DNA of 64,000 bases, from positions 62,001 to 126,000 of the forward strand of contig NZ_VIGC02000013.1 in the NCBI RefSeq assembly GCF_006569185.2, read 5' to 3'. Position 1 is the stretch's first letter. Every line of letters starts with the position of its first letter. The DNA comes from Litorilinea aerophila. Lineage in GTDB: Bacteria; Chloroflexota; Anaerolineae; Caldilineales; Caldilineaceae. Positions 24,912 through 36,959 of the stretch are shown here, piece by piece. The notes beneath the pieces were generated by a model, which saw nothing but the letters and a program-made list of their open reading frames with translations, was not told the DNA's origin and made no database searches. The position numbers and the translations under genes were made by a program.

Positions 24912-27300
24912 AGAACTGTTCTCCCCCGCAGCTTCCCAAGCATCGACCTGCCCGCACCTGGGTCTGCGGGAAGACCCCAATGCGGTGGCCCTGATCCCCA
25001 CCGCCATCCATCGTTGCTACGCGCGCAACCGTCCCTTCGCTCCGGACCTGGAGCACCAGGAGACCTTTTGTCTGCGCGCTGGCCATGGGGCCTGCCCCCA
25101 TTTTCGGCCCGTCACCCCAGAGTCGGCGCTAAAAGCGGAGCCATCCAGGCCCCGGTGGATGAAGCGCGTCGGTCGGCTCCTCTCCCCCACCCGGCTGGCG
25201 GCCGCGGTGGTCTCCGTTTTGCTGGTCGTGCTGGCCGTCCAGGCCTACCACCTGATGGCCCTCACCGGCGCCACCTTCACCACCCCTCTGGTGGAAGAGG
25301 TGCCCACCTCCGTGCCCACGGTCTCCCTGCTGCCCACGCCCACGCCGACCCCGCCCCGGGCTTCCCCCACGGCGGCCCCGGCCCAGGCCAACACCGCGGT
25401 CTCCTTCGACCGCTTCGTCACGCCCACCCCGGTGCCCGGCGGTGAAATCTTCGCCATCTCGCCCCAGCCGGGGGACGCTGGCTGGTGGTCCACCCAGGGC
25501 GAACGTCCCAACCACCTGGGGGACTCCTTCCTGTACGTGGGGCAGTATGGCGGCCAGAGCTACATCGCGGGCGTCCGCTTTGACCTGAGCCGGGTTCCCC
25601 GGGGCGCCGCCATTGTGGACGCCCAGCTTCGGCTCACAGGGCTGCGGGCCGACCGCTTTTCGCCCGACGTGCCGGGCACCTGGCTGGTCCAGCTCATCGC
25701 CGAGGCCGACGTGCCGGAACTGACCACGTCCACCTTCCTGCAGTTTTACGCCGCGCCGGCGTCCATCACCCTTTTCCCCCAGCTTACCCAGGCGGACCTG
25801 GCCGAGGGGCGCAGCAACGTCTGGAACCTGGACGGAAACATCCGGGCCTGGCTGACCCAGCAACTGCTGGACGGCGCCACCACCCTGACCCTGCGCATCA
25901 TCTCGTCCATCCCGGCCGGGGAGTCCCTCTTCGCCTGGGACAGCGGCCTGGGGCCGGAATCGGGGCGAGAGGCGCCTCTGCTGCTGCTCAACGTGGGTCC
26001 GCCGCCCACGGCCACGCCCCCCCTGCCCACCCGGCCGGTGGTGGTGGCCACCCTGACGCCGGCGCCGGGCAACGCGTTGACCGCGGTGGCCGCCGCCCAG
26101 ACGGCCACCGCCGAGGCGTCCCTCTTTGGCACGCCCACGCCCATCCCGTACCAGATCGTCACGCCCACGCCCACCCCGGCCAACCTGGCCACGGTCCAGG
26201 CCATCGCCTATCAGCTCAACCTGCCGCCGGTGCTGGTGGATACGCCCCAGCCCGCCAACGCAGCCACCGCCACCGAGATCGCGGCCTACGCCACCGCTGT
26301 GGCCCTGACCACGGGTACCTTCACGCCGGTGCCCACCAACTATGTGACGCCCTTTATCTACTACCCGTCGCCCCCGGCAGAGAACGTGGCCACGGCGGCC
26401 GCCCGGGTGATCATGGCCACGGCGGCCGCCCAGCGTGGGGACCCCACGGCCACGCCCTTGCCCTACAACGCGGTGCCGGCCATCTACATCTACGCCACCG
26501 AGACGCCGGCCAACCAGGAGACCGCGGTCGCCCAGATCCAGCAGCGCAACGCGGATGCCATCACCACGGGGACGCCCACGCCGACCCCCTTCAACCTGGT
26601 GGTCATCACCCGGGTGCCGCCGCCTACCCCCACCCCCATCCCCCTCACCGTGGGGCTGGACGCGCTCACCCCCACACCCACGGCCACGCCCACCCGGGTG
26701 GTCACCGCGGCAGATCTGGCCCAGTTCTCCGGCAAGATCCTCTTCCTGTCCGACCGGGCCGGCGGTGGGGAGCCCACCACCTGGGTCATGGATCCGGCCA
26801 CCGGCTCTGTCCTGGCCATGGTCACCGACCGCCAGCTTCACCGGCTGGCCCAGGAGCTGATCTTGCCCTACTCGCCCGATGGCCGCCAGAAGGCCATCGT
26901 GGAGGCGGACAACCGGGGCGAACTTCAGATCAAGGTGCTCTCCCTGGAGTATGGCACCAAGCAGCAGTTGACCAACTACCAGAGCGTCTACTTCGACGTT
27001 CTGACCTACGACCCGGCCTGGTCGCCCCGGGGGGACCTCATCGCGTTCGTCAGCAACAACTCGGGCGGCGACGAAATCTACACCGTGGATCCCCAGGGGC
27101 AGAACATCGTCCGCCTGACCTTCAACGATTGGGAGTGGGACAAGCATCCCACCTGGTCGCCCGACGGCAGCCAGATCGCGTTCTATTCCAACCGGGAGAC
27201 CCAGCGCAAACAGATCTGGATCATGGACGCGGACGGTTCCAATGTGCGCAATTTGAGCAACAGCCCCTATAATGACTGGGACCCCGTCTGGGTTCGGTGA
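24904..27300 (+). CDS. membrane protein: Cys motif, TM, DNRLRE-like domain, PD40 propeller
   Basis: Protein of about 798 aa. Residues 16-67 hold four Cys in a patterned block: CPHLGL, then HRCYA, then EHQETFCL, then CPHF, which could bind zinc or a cluster in the cytoplasm. A transmembrane helix follows (about 97-119, VVSVLLVVLAVQAYHLMAL). Outside come a Thr-Pro linker, a DNRLRE/CBM96-like beta domain (about 175-360, YIAGVRFDLSRVPRGAAIVD), a second long Thr-Pro-rich part, and C-terminal PD40/TolB-like propeller blades (SPDGRQKAIV, WSPRGDLIAFVSN, WSPDGSQIAFYSN). The start is taken as TTG 24904; TTG 24898 is equally possible. Both overlap the gmhB stop. Its role is unknown, perhaps surface sensing or glycan scaffolding. 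Confidence 0.75.
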   Translation: MNEELFSPAASQASTCPHLGLREDPNAVALIPTAIHRCYARNRPFAPDLEHQETFCLRAGHGACPHFRPVTPESALKAEPSRPRWMKRVGRLLSPTRLAAAVVSVLLVVLAVQAYHLMALTGATFTTPLVEEVPTSVPTVSLLPTPTPTPPRASPTAAPAQANTAVSFDRFVTPTPVPGGEIFAISPQPGDAGWWSTQGERPNHLGDSFLYVGQYGGQSYIAGVRFDLSRVPRGAAIVDAQLRLTGLRADRFSPDVPGTWLVQLIAEADVPELTTSTFLQFYAAPASITLFPQLTQADLAEGRSNVWNLDGNIRAWLTQQLLDGATTLTLRIISSIPAGESLFAWDSGLGPESGREAPLLLLNVGPPPTATPPLPTRPVVVATLTPAPGNALTAVAAAQTATAEASLFGTPTPIPYQIVTPTPTPANLATVQAIAYQLNLPPVLVDTPQPANAATATEIAAYATAVALTTGTFTPVPTNYVTPFIYYPSPPAENVATAAARVIMATAAAQRGDPTATPLPYNAVPAIYIYATETPANQETAVAQIQQRNADAITTGTPTPTPFNLVVITRVPPPTPTPIPLTVGLDALTPTPTATPTRVVTAADLAQFSGKILFLSDRAGGGEPTTWVMDPATGSVLAMVTDRQLHRLAQELILPYSPDGRQKAIVEADNRGELQIKVLSLEYGTKQQLTNYQSVYFDVLTYDPAWSPRGDLIAFVSNNSGGDEIYTVDPQGQNIVRLTFNDWEWDKHPTWSPDGSQIAFYSNRETQRKQIWIMDADGSNVRNLSNSPYNDWDPVWVR

Positions 27301-29000
27301 CGATATCTATGGATACCCTTGATCTGCGCGAATATATCCGGCCCTTGCTGCGTTGGTGGTGGCTGATCCTGTTGGCGGCCCTGGCCGCGGGCACGGCCAG
27401 CTTCCTCTACCTGCGCCAGCAGCCGCCCACCTACGAGGCCCGCACCACCATCATGGTGGGCACCGGCCTCCAGGATCCCAACCCCAACAACAGCCAGCTG
27501 GGCCTCTCCCAGACCCTGGCCCAGACCTACGCGGACATGGCTCGCCGGGCGCCCCTGCGGGAGGCGACCATGGCCGCGCTGCAGCTCAGCAAGCTGCCCG
27601 AGTACACCGTCTCTGTGGCGCCCGACTCCCAGGTGATAGAGATTACGGTCATCGATCAGGATCCCCAACTGGCCTATGTGGTGGCCAACGAGCTGGTTCG
27701 CCAGCTGATCCGCCAGAGCCCCGCCGGCCGGGAGGAGCAGGATCGGGAGAACTTCATCAACCAGCAGCTGGACCAGATCGAAGCCGGCATCGAGGAGACA
27801 GAGGCGGAGATCGACCGCAAGCGGGAGGAGCTGGCCGGCCTCTTCAGCGCCCGGGACATCGCCAACACCGAAGCCCAGATCGCGGCCCTCCAGACCAAAC
27901 TGAGCACCCTGCGGGCCAACTACGCCTCCCTGCTGGCCAACTCCCAGCGGGGCGCTGTCAACAAGATCACCATCCTGGAGCCGGCCTCCCTGCCCACCCG
28001 GCCCCTGCCCTCCAACATCCTGCTCAACGTCCTGGCTGCGGCCATGGTGGGCGCGGTGCTGGCCGCCAGCGGCGCCTATGTGCTGGAGCTGCTGGACGAC
28101 TCGGTGCGGGATGAGGAGGATGTGCGGCGGCGGCTGCAACTGCCCCTCATCGCCGCGGTGCCCACGGCCAGGGGCCCCGACCCCCTGGTGATGGCCAAAG
28201 GGCTGCCCTCAGCCGCCACCGAAGCCTACCGGGGACTGCGTACCAACCTCCAATTCTGCAACGTGGATCAGGAGCTCCAGGTGCTCCTGTTGACCAGCCC
28301 GGCGCCCCAGGAGGGGAAATCGGTGACCACCGCCAACCTGGCCCTGGCCCTGGCCCACCTGGGCCAGCGAGTGATCCTGGTGGACGCCGACCTGCACCGG
28401 CCGGTCCAGCATCGCCTCTTCAAGTTGCCCAACAAGGTGGGCCTGACCAACGGCCTGCTGGCCGTGTCGGCCGGAGGACAGGTGGAGGTCGAGCGGCTGC
28501 TCCAGCCCACCGGCGTCCCTACCCTGCGGCTGCTTACATCCGGCCCTCTGCCGCCCAACCCGGCCGAGCTGTTGGGCTCCCGGCGCATGAAGGAGCTGCT
28601 GGCCCAACTGCGGCAGGAGGCCGATGTGATCCTGCTGGACAGCCCGCCGGCCACCGTGGTGGTGGACGCCACCATCCTGGCCACCCTGGCGGACGGTGTC
28701 CTGGTGGTCCTGCGGGCCGGGCGAACCCGCCGGGCCCGGGCGCAGCGGGCCCTGGAGAGCCTGCAGAACGTCCACGCCCGCATCATCGGCGCGGTGCTCA
28801 ACGGCGCCTCGGTCAAGGCCAGCTACTACAGCCACCCGGAATACGGCTATGGCATCAACCCCCAGGCAGCCACGTCTGGCGGGGGCGGCAGCCTCTTGAG
28901 CCGCCTGCGCCGCAACCAGCCCGCGTCCGACGACGCCCCTGGCCTCGTCCAGCCCGGCCCGGGCCTGCCCTCCCAGCCCCGGCCTGGGAACACCAAGTAG
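27297..29000 (+). CDS. Wzz-type chain-length regulator fused to BY-kinase
   Basis: Polysaccharide co-polymerase and tyrosine autokinase of 567 aa. The N-terminal Wzz domain has a first membrane helix at about residues 21-41 (WWWLILLAALAAGTASFLYL), a periplasmic-type coiled-coil region (about 150-215), and a second helix near 240-262. The cytoplasmic kinase domain has Walker A in APQEGKSVTTANLAL near 335, Walker A' ILVDADLHRP near 361 and Walker B VILLDSPP near 443. The C-terminus has a modest Tyr cluster (YYSHPEYGYG), the usual autophosphorylation tail. It sets chain length and export of the polysaccharide. The GTG start overlaps the previous stop as GTGA; ATG 27309 is an alternative. Confidence 0.9.
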   Translation: MTISMDTLDLREYIRPLLRWWWLILLAALAAGTASFLYLRQQPPTYEARTTIMVGTGLQDPNPNNSQLGLSQTLAQTYADMARRAPLREATMAALQLSKLPEYTVSVAPDSQVIEITVIDQDPQLAYVVANELVRQLIRQSPAGREEQDRENFINQQLDQIEAGIEETEAEIDRKREELAGLFSARDIANTEAQIAALQTKLSTLRANYASLLANSQRGAVNKITILEPASLPTRPLPSNILLNVLAAAMVGAVLAASGAYVLELLDDSVRDEEDVRRRLQLPLIAAVPTARGPDPLVMAKGLPSAATEAYRGLRTNLQFCNVDQELQVLLLTSPAPQEGKSVTTANLALALAHLGQRVILVDADLHRPVQHRLFKLPNKVGLTNGLLAVSAGGQVEVERLLQPTGVPTLRLLTSGPLPPNPAELLGSRRMKELLAQLRQEADVILLDSPPATVVVDATILATLADGVLVVLRAGRTRRARAQRALESLQNVHARIIGAVLNGASVKASYYSHPEYGYGINPQAATSGGGGSLLSRLRRNQPASDDAPGLVQPGPGLPSQPRPGNTK

Positions 29001-29071
29001 GTCCCTGCTGATTTTTTACGAAAATTGAAAATCGTTCGGCGTAGAACTTCTTGCGCGCCGTCCCCTGCAGA

Positions 29072-29103
29072 CGCCCGATGGCCCGGCCATCGGGCGTTTT
29101 TGA
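29072..29103 (+). terminator. intrinsic terminator after the polysaccharide operon
   Basis: CGCCCGATGG (29072-29081), loop CCCGG, CCATCGGGCG (29087-29096), followed by TTTTTG. A perfect 10 bp GC-rich stem with a T-run, 71 bases after the BY-kinase stop. It fits the end of the long plus-strand locus. Confidence 0.85.
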
Positions 29104-29414
29104 TTGGCATCCCCGCCCCTCTCCAGAGAGAAAACCAGCTCGACCGCGCCGTGGACGGGCCTCTCGGCCCCGGGCGGCGGCCCCGCCACCCGGGCCTGCG
29201 AAGGGCGGCCACCCCCCGGGTGCAGTTGGCGTGGCGTTTTCTCCCGTGATAGACTCCGCATGAAATTTTGTCTGTTAGAGCCCGATAGAAACCCACGGAA
29301 GCTTCCCTGCAGGGATGGTACCACCGATTTTCTTGCCACAAATCTCCAGCTGGCGGTCAGCGCATTCCAAATATTTCCACCATTTGCCGTCTTCATGCCA
29401 ATGAGAGGGACAAC
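29104..29414. other. gap between the terminator and the NHL gene
   Basis: About 310 bases with no convincing gene. The second half is AT-richer than its surroundings. AAGCTTCCCTGCAGGGATGG at about 29299 contains a short palindrome. The ribosome site for the next gene is GAGAGGGA at 29402-29409. A promoter for the NHL gene probably lies here, but I cannot place it. Confidence 0.4.
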
Positions 29415-32603
<3,189 letters not shown>

Positions 32604-32664
32604 TCACAGGCGACCTTTGTCCCCAATTTGCTGGCAGGCGCGCCCACCGGTTAAACTGTAGATT

Positions 32665-33141
32665 ATGTCCACGCCCTCCTATTCCGTCCTCTTCGTCTGC
32701 ACGGCCAACCGTTGCCGTTCGCCCATGGCTGAGGCGTTGTTGCGCCTTCAGGTGGCTGCCGCGGGCGAGACGGGGGACTGGCTCATTGCCTCGGCCGGGA
32801 CGTGGGCGGTGGACGGCCAGCCGGCCATGCCCAACACCGTCGCGGTCATGCGGGAGTGGGGGGTGGATCTGAGCCACCACCGCTCCCGCAGCCTCACCCC
32901 CTCCCTGCTCCAGGCCTTCCGCCTCATCCTGGCCATGACCGCGGGCCACCAGGAGGCGCTACTCACCGAGTTCCCCGAGTGTGCGCCCCGCTTGATGCTC
33001 ATGAGCGAGCTGATCGGCCGCCGCTTCGACATCCTGGATCCAGTGACCGGTCCCCTGGAAGAGTACCGCAACACCGCCCGGGAGCTGGACAAGATCCTGC
33101 GCCAGGGTATGCCCCTCCTCCGCCGCCGGGCCCGGGAATGA
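32665..33141 (+). CDS. low-molecular-weight protein tyrosine phosphatase-like
   Basis: Cytoplasmic phosphatase of 158 aa of the LMW-PTP/arsenate reductase fold. The P-loop is VLFVCTANRCRSPMAEALL at residues 8-26, which is CX5R followed by Ser. The general acid is probably the Asp in ILDPVTGPLEEY near residue 119. Such enzymes often reverse BY-kinase tyrosine phosphorylation; the BY-kinase gene lies 3.7 kb upstream, so a functional pair is plausible but inferred. There is no ribosome binding site before the ATG; ACTGTAGATT directly precedes it, so the message might be leaderless. Confidence 0.85.
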   Translation: MSTPSYSVLFVCTANRCRSPMAEALLRLQVAAAGETGDWLIASAGTWAVDGQPAMPNTVAVMREWGVDLSHHRSRSLTPSLLQAFRLILAMTAGHQEALLTEFPECAPRLMLMSELIGRRFDILDPVTGPLEEYRNTARELDKILRQGMPLLRRRARE

Positions 33142-33176
33142 ACCCTGAGCCGATGGGGCGAAATTGAGGGAATGCG

Positions 33177-33203
33177 GGTAGGGGCGCTGCTTGCTGCGCC
33201 CGT
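33177..33203. repeat. single GTAGG hairpin repeat unit
   Basis: GTAGGGGCGCTGCTTGCTGC then GCCC: GGGCGC and GCGCCC arms around a short loop, the same layout as the repeats at 18117 and 58022. It lies between the phosphatase and ctaA. TAGAAT at about 33235 may be part of a promoter for ctaA. Confidence 0.5.
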
Positions 33204-33280
33204 GTTGGCTTGTCCTCTCAAGGGCGACCTGTGGTAGAATAGGCCCACGGCGGCTGTACCATTTTTCACAAGGATCGACC

Positions 33281-34240
33281 ATGGACCGGAAACGTTTTGC
33301 CCGCTTTACCTGGGCAGTGTTGATTGCCAACCTGGGTGTGATCATCTGGGGCGCCTATGTGCGCGCCTCGGGTTCGGGCGCCGGCTGCGGCAGCCACTGG
33401 CCCCTTTGCAACGGCGAGATCATCCCCCAGGACCCCCAAATTCAGACCCTGGTGGAGTTCTCCCACCGGCTCACCAGCGGCCTGGCCCTGTTGAGCGTGG
33501 TGGCCATGCTGATCTGGGCCCTGCGCCTCTACCCCAAGGGACATCCTGTGCGCCTGGGGGCCGGGCTCTCCATGTTCTTCATGATCACCGAGGCCCTGAT
33601 CGGCGCCGGCCTGGTGCTCTTCCAGTACGTGGCCACCAACGTCTCGATAGCCCGGGCCTACTGGATGGCCGGCCACTTGACCAACACCTTCCTGCTCCTG
33701 GCCGTCCTGACCCTCACCGTCTGGTGGGCTTCGGGCGGCGGGCCACTTCGGTGGCGAGGTCGGGGCCTGTTGACCTGGTCCTTCGGCCTGGCAGGTCTGG
33801 GGCTGCTGGTGTTGGGCGCCAGCGGGGGCGTCACCGCGCTGGGCGACACCCTCACCCTCCACGCGGGGATCTCCCCCCTGGAGTCGCCCATCGTCGCCGG
33901 CCTCATCGAGTTGCGCATTTACCATCCCCTGTTGGCCCTGACCGTGGGGGCGCTGGTGGCCCTGGCGGCCTGGGCCGCCCACCGCAGCCAGCCCATGGTT
34001 CCGGTGGGGAGCTACGCGAGCCTGTTGCTGGCCCTCTATCTGGCCCAGCTCCTGGCCGGGATCCTCAACGTCTACTTGCGGGCGCCCATCTGGCTGCAGC
34101 TTTTCCACCTGCTGCTGGCCGACCTGATCTGGATCACGTTCATCCTGCTGGCCGCGGCAGTCTTCGGCGCGCCGGTGGCGGTGCCGGGGCAGGAGAGGCC
34201 CGCAGGCCGGCCGGCGGTGGAGCTGTCCGCCAACCGCTGA
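33281..34240 (+). CDS. ctaA: heme A synthase (CtaA/COX15)
   Basis: Polytopic membrane enzyme of 319 aa with eight predicted helices. It converts heme O to heme A for cytochrome c oxidase. Conserved His residues are in EFSHRLTSG (first bundle), GHLTN, LHAGIS and FHLLLAD. The first outer loop has the Cys pair GCGSHWPLCNG, as in Bacillus-type CtaA. The ATG at 33281 follows AAGGATCGACC, a weak ribosome site. The gene stands with no other oxidase genes in view. It indicates an aerobic chain with an aa3-type oxidase. Confidence 0.92.
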   Translation: MDRKRFARFTWAVLIANLGVIIWGAYVRASGSGAGCGSHWPLCNGEIIPQDPQIQTLVEFSHRLTSGLALLSVVAMLIWALRLYPKGHPVRLGAGLSMFFMITEALIGAGLVLFQYVATNVSIARAYWMAGHLTNTFLLLAVLTLTVWWASGGGPLRWRGRGLLTWSFGLAGLGLLVLGASGGVTALGDTLTLHAGISPLESPIVAGLIELRIYHPLLALTVGALVALAAWAAHRSQPMVPVGSYASLLLALYLAQLLAGILNVYLRAPIWLQLFHLLLADLIWITFILLAAAVFGAPVAVPGQERPAGRPAVELSANR

Positions 34241-34272
34241 AACCCTGGGTGGAATTCTCGAACGGAGGAAAG

Positions 34273-35328
34273 ATGGCGCGGATCGTTGTGTTGGGCGCTG
34301 GCCTGATGGGCAGTGCCTTCACCACACCCCTGGCCGATAACGGCCACGAGATTCGTCTGGTGGGGACCCACCTGGACGGCGACATCATCGAAGAGCTCCA
34401 CGAGAGCCACGTCCACCCGCGGCTACGGGTGCGGCTGGCCGACGCGGTGCAGCCGTACACCTACGACCGTCTGGACGAGGCCCTGGCCGGCGCGGATCTG
34501 GTGGTGCTGGGGGTGAATTCGTTGGGGGTGGACTGGGCCACCTACATGCTCGCGCCCCGCCTCTCCCCGGAGACGCCCCTGCTCTTCCTCACCAAGGGGC
34601 TGGAAGGGGACGGGGAGCGGCTGCGCATCCTGCCCCACGTCCTGCGGGATGGTTTTCCGCCCGATGTCCAACCCCGGCTGCAACTGGCGGCCATCGGCGG
34701 CCCTTCCATCGCCGGGGAGCTGGCCGTCCGTCGCCACACCTGCGTGGTCCTCACCGGCAGCGACCCGGCCCTGCTGGAGCGGCTGGCGGGCCTGCTGCGC
34801 ACGCCCTACTACCACGTCTGGACCAATCCGGACTTTGTAGGGGTGGAGGTGTGCGTGGCTTTGAAGAATGTCTACGCCCTGGCCGTGGGCATCGTGGGCG
34901 GGCTGTTGGAGAAGGAGGGCCAGGCCGACAACCAGGCGGTGATGCACAACCTCTCAGCGGCCCTCTTTGCCCAGGGGCTGTGGGAGATCGCCTACCTGGT
35001 GGAGTGGGCAGGCGGACAGCCGGCCAGCGTCTATTCCCTGCCCGCGGCAGGCGACCTCTACGTGACCAGCATGGGCGGGCGCAACGGCCGCATGGGGCGT
35101 TGGCTGGGGCTGGGCCTCCCCTACAGCGACGCCAAACGGCGTTACATGGCCGACGAGACCATCGAGGGCGCCGAGCTGGCCCTGGCCATCGGCCCCACGG
35201 TGGAGACCCTGGTGCAGCAAGGGCGGCTGGATCCGGCCCGCATCCCCCTTCTGCGGACCATGATCCAGATCGTCTGCAACGACGCGCCCGTGGACATCCC
35301 CTGGGACGAGTTCTTCGCGGGGAGCTGA
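34273..35328 (+). CDS. gpsA: NAD(P)-dependent glycerol-3-phosphate dehydrogenase
   Basis: GpsA-like dehydrogenase of 351 aa that reduces dihydroxyacetone phosphate to sn-glycerol 3-phosphate for membrane lipids. The dinucleotide loop is VLGAGLMGSAF at residues 5-15. The LFLTKGLE stretch near 100, IGGPSIAGELA near 140 and the catalytic Lys in VALKNVYALAVGI near 198 are all in order. The C-terminal substrate domain has AGDLYVTSMGGRNGRMG. The ATG at 34273 has GGAGGAAAG just upstream. It is 32 bases after ctaA and probably shares its message. Sequence is divergent enough that a related dehydrogenase role cannot be excluded. Confidence 0.85.
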   Translation: MARIVVLGAGLMGSAFTTPLADNGHEIRLVGTHLDGDIIEELHESHVHPRLRVRLADAVQPYTYDRLDEALAGADLVVLGVNSLGVDWATYMLAPRLSPETPLLFLTKGLEGDGERLRILPHVLRDGFPPDVQPRLQLAAIGGPSIAGELAVRRHTCVVLTGSDPALLERLAGLLRTPYYHVWTNPDFVGVEVCVALKNVYALAVGIVGGLLEKEGQADNQAVMHNLSAALFAQGLWEIAYLVEWAGGQPASVYSLPAAGDLYVTSMGGRNGRMGRWLGLGLPYSDAKRRYMADETIEGAELALAIGPTVETLVQQGRLDPARIPLLRTMIQIVCNDAPVDIPWDEFFAGS

Positions 35329-35365
35329 AGTCAGACGGTTTCCCCTCTCATACCGATTCCCCTCT

Positions 35366-35484
35366 CATACCGAATTGTCTAATCACGAGGCATCGCAGGG
35401 CTGGTTTCCATACGTGACCGCTTGTCCGGTATGGAAACCAGTCCTGCGGAATCATGAGCGCCACTTCGCCAGACAATTGGTGTT
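35366..35484 (-). repeat. structured 120 bp repeat, copy 2 (MITE- or RNA-like)
   Basis: Read on the minus strand, 35480-35381 aligns without gaps to 52871-52970 on the plus strand, with 75 of 100 columns identical. The centre is a 20 bp hairpin (plus-strand arms 35396-35415 and 35431-35450) with a 15-base loop. The outer ends carry CATACCGAATTGTCT (35366) and AGACAATTGGTGT (35471), an imperfect terminal inverted repeat. CCCTCTCATACCGA is also directly repeated just outside (35344 and 35361). It sits between the convergent 3' ends of gpsA and the dehydrogenase gene. Confidence 0.7.
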
Positions 35485-35486
35485 GC

Positions 35487-36560
35487 TTACCTCCCCACCT
35501 CAATCACCACCTTGACCACGTTGTCCCTGTAGGCGTCGTTCAGGGCGAAGGCCTGGGGCGTCTGCTCCAGCGGGAAGCGGTGGCTGATGAGGCACTGCAG
35601 GTTAACCTTGCCGCTTTGGACCAGGCGAATGGCCCGGGGGTAGACGTGCTTCATGCGCCGGGAAAGGCGGATGGTGAGCCCTTTGCGCCGGGCCACCGAG
35701 TGCTGCAGCGCGAAGCGATCATCGCCCGGGATGCCCACCAGCACCAGGCGGCCGCCCAGCCGGGCCATCTGGGCCGCCTGCTGGATGGAGTGGTCGGCCC
35801 AGGCCGCCTCGATGGCTACGTCCACGCCCCGGCCATTGGTAGCCGCCATTACCGCCTCCACCGGATCTTGCTCCCGGAAGTTGATGGGGATGCCCCCCAG
35901 CTCCTCGGCCACAGCCAGCCGCCAGGGGAACTGATCCACCACGAAGATGGGCTCCGCACCCGAAGCCCGCACCGTCTGGAGGATGCAGAGGCCGATGGGG
36001 CCGGCGCCCAGGATGGCGACGCTGTCGGCCACCCGGATCTTGGCCAGGTCCGTGGCATGGATGGCCACGCCCAGGGGTTCCAGCAGCGCGGCGCAGGCGT
36101 CGTCGATGGAATCCGGCACGGGGAAACAGGTGTGGGCCGGCACATGCATCCACTGGGAGAGGCTGCCCGGGTCCGGGTAGAGGCCGCAGAAATGAAGGCG
36201 GCGGCAGAGGTTGGGGTGGCCCTGTTCGCATAGTTCGCAGCGGCCACAGGGCTGGGCCGGATCCACCGCCACCCGGGTGCCCGGCTGCAGGGGTTGGAAT
36301 TCGCCGTCCAGGGCTTCGCCGGGGCCGACCGCCTCCACCACGCCAGCGAATTCGTGGCCCAGGGTCAGGGGCGCTTCCAGCCGGGTGTCGCCGATGCGGG
36401 CATCCTGGTAGGTGTGGAGGTCACTGCCACAGATACCCACCGCGGTCACCCGCAGGAGCACCTGCTCGGGGCCGGGCGGGCCGGGGTGGGGTACCCGATC
36501 CACCCGCAGGTCCCGGGGGCCGTAGAGTCGAACAGCGGTCATCAGCTGGGATGTGTTCAT
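35487..36560 (-). CDS. zinc-type alcohol/polyol dehydrogenase (MDR family)
   Basis: Medium-chain zinc dehydrogenase of 357 aa, closest in layout to sorbitol or threonine dehydrogenases. The catalytic zinc ligands are the Cys in VGICGSDLH and the His-Glu in [13 protein letters not shown]. The structural zinc lobe is [15 protein letters not shown] near residue 105. The NAD loop is [13 protein letters not shown] near 190. GAGGAAG precedes the ATG on the minus strand. It is divergent from the ABC transporter operon and separated from it by a 400 bp region with repeats and a palindrome. Substrate unknown. Confidence 0.88.
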   Translation of the reverse strand: MNTSQLMTAVRLYGPRDLRVDRVPHPGPPGPEQVLLRVTAVGICGSDLHTYQDARIGDTRLEAPLTLGHEFAGVVEAVGPGEALDGEFQPLQPGTRVAVDPAQPCGRCELCEQGHPNLCRRLHFCGLYPDPGSLSQWMHVPAHTCFPVPDSIDDACAALLEPLGVAIHATDLAKIRVADSVAILGAGPIGLCILQTVRASGAEPIFVVDQFPWRLAVAEELGGIPINFREQDPVEAVMAATNGRGVDVAIEAAWADHSIQQAAQMARLGGRLVLVGIPGDDRFALQHSVARRKGLTIRLSRRMKHVYPRAIRLVQSGKVNLQCLISHRFPLEQTPQAFALNDAYRDNVVKVVIEVGR

Positions 36561-36959
36561 GGTCTTCCTCGAAAGTTTGAATGGTCAGGATGACTCCCCT
36601 GCAAAAAGGGCGTTTTTGAACGCAAAGGCGCAAAGGCACAAAGAAACGCAGGAGAGAGTAACTCGAATCAGCACACAGGCGCCTGGATGATACGCTGATG
36701 GGTTGGGGTATTTGCCCGTCACCAATACCCGTCACCAATACCCGTCATCAATAGAGGATAGCACAAAATGCAATGATTTGCCTGTTGATGACGGGGGGAA
36801 CGCACTTGGGGTGTGCCAGCCGATGATTTCAATCATCGGCCCAAGGCCCAGCCCCATCCCACCCCGATTGTCGGGTCGCCGACAGATTGGCCCCGCCCTA
36901 CCGGCTATCATGACACAGACGGTTTGTGAAGAGTTTCTCAAGAACGCGGCGAGGAGACC
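36561..36959. promoter_or_regulatory. divergent regulatory gap with iterons and a palindrome
   Basis: No gene. Three consecutive 13-base copies of CCCGTCA(C/T)CAATA occupy 36715-36753. A perfect 22-base dyad, GCCGATGATT, TC, AATCATCGGC, is at 36819-36840. Both lie between the start of the dehydrogenase gene (minus) and the ABC ATPase gene (plus). The dyad has the size of a dimeric repressor operator. Ribosome site GAGGAG for the ATPase is at 36951-36956. Regulation is inferred. Confidence 0.6.

Noticed and set aside
25129-27147. Long minus-strand frame opposite the propeller gene
   Set aside because: Gly/Arg-rich translation caused by the Thr-Pro linkers read backwards.
1-29000. Wzx flippase and Wzy polymerase
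   Set aside because: I looked for them among the membrane proteins; the polytopic proteins here fit an acyltransferase, a GT39-type enzyme and the initiating transferase instead. They may be upstream of the window.
35366-35484. Copy 2 hairpin as an ordinary bidirectional terminator for gpsA and the dehydrogenase
   Set aside because: The stem lacks T-runs on both sides, and the whole 100 bp around it is conserved with the copy before clpB, which is not at a gene end.
35454-36233. Plus-strand frame opposite the alcohol dehydrogenase
   Set aside because: The minus-strand frame codes for an intact zinc dehydrogenase with a good ribosome site.
36715-36753. Three 13-base repeats considered as CRISPR or replication origin
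   Set aside because: Too short, no spacers, no cas, dnaA or rep gene nearby.
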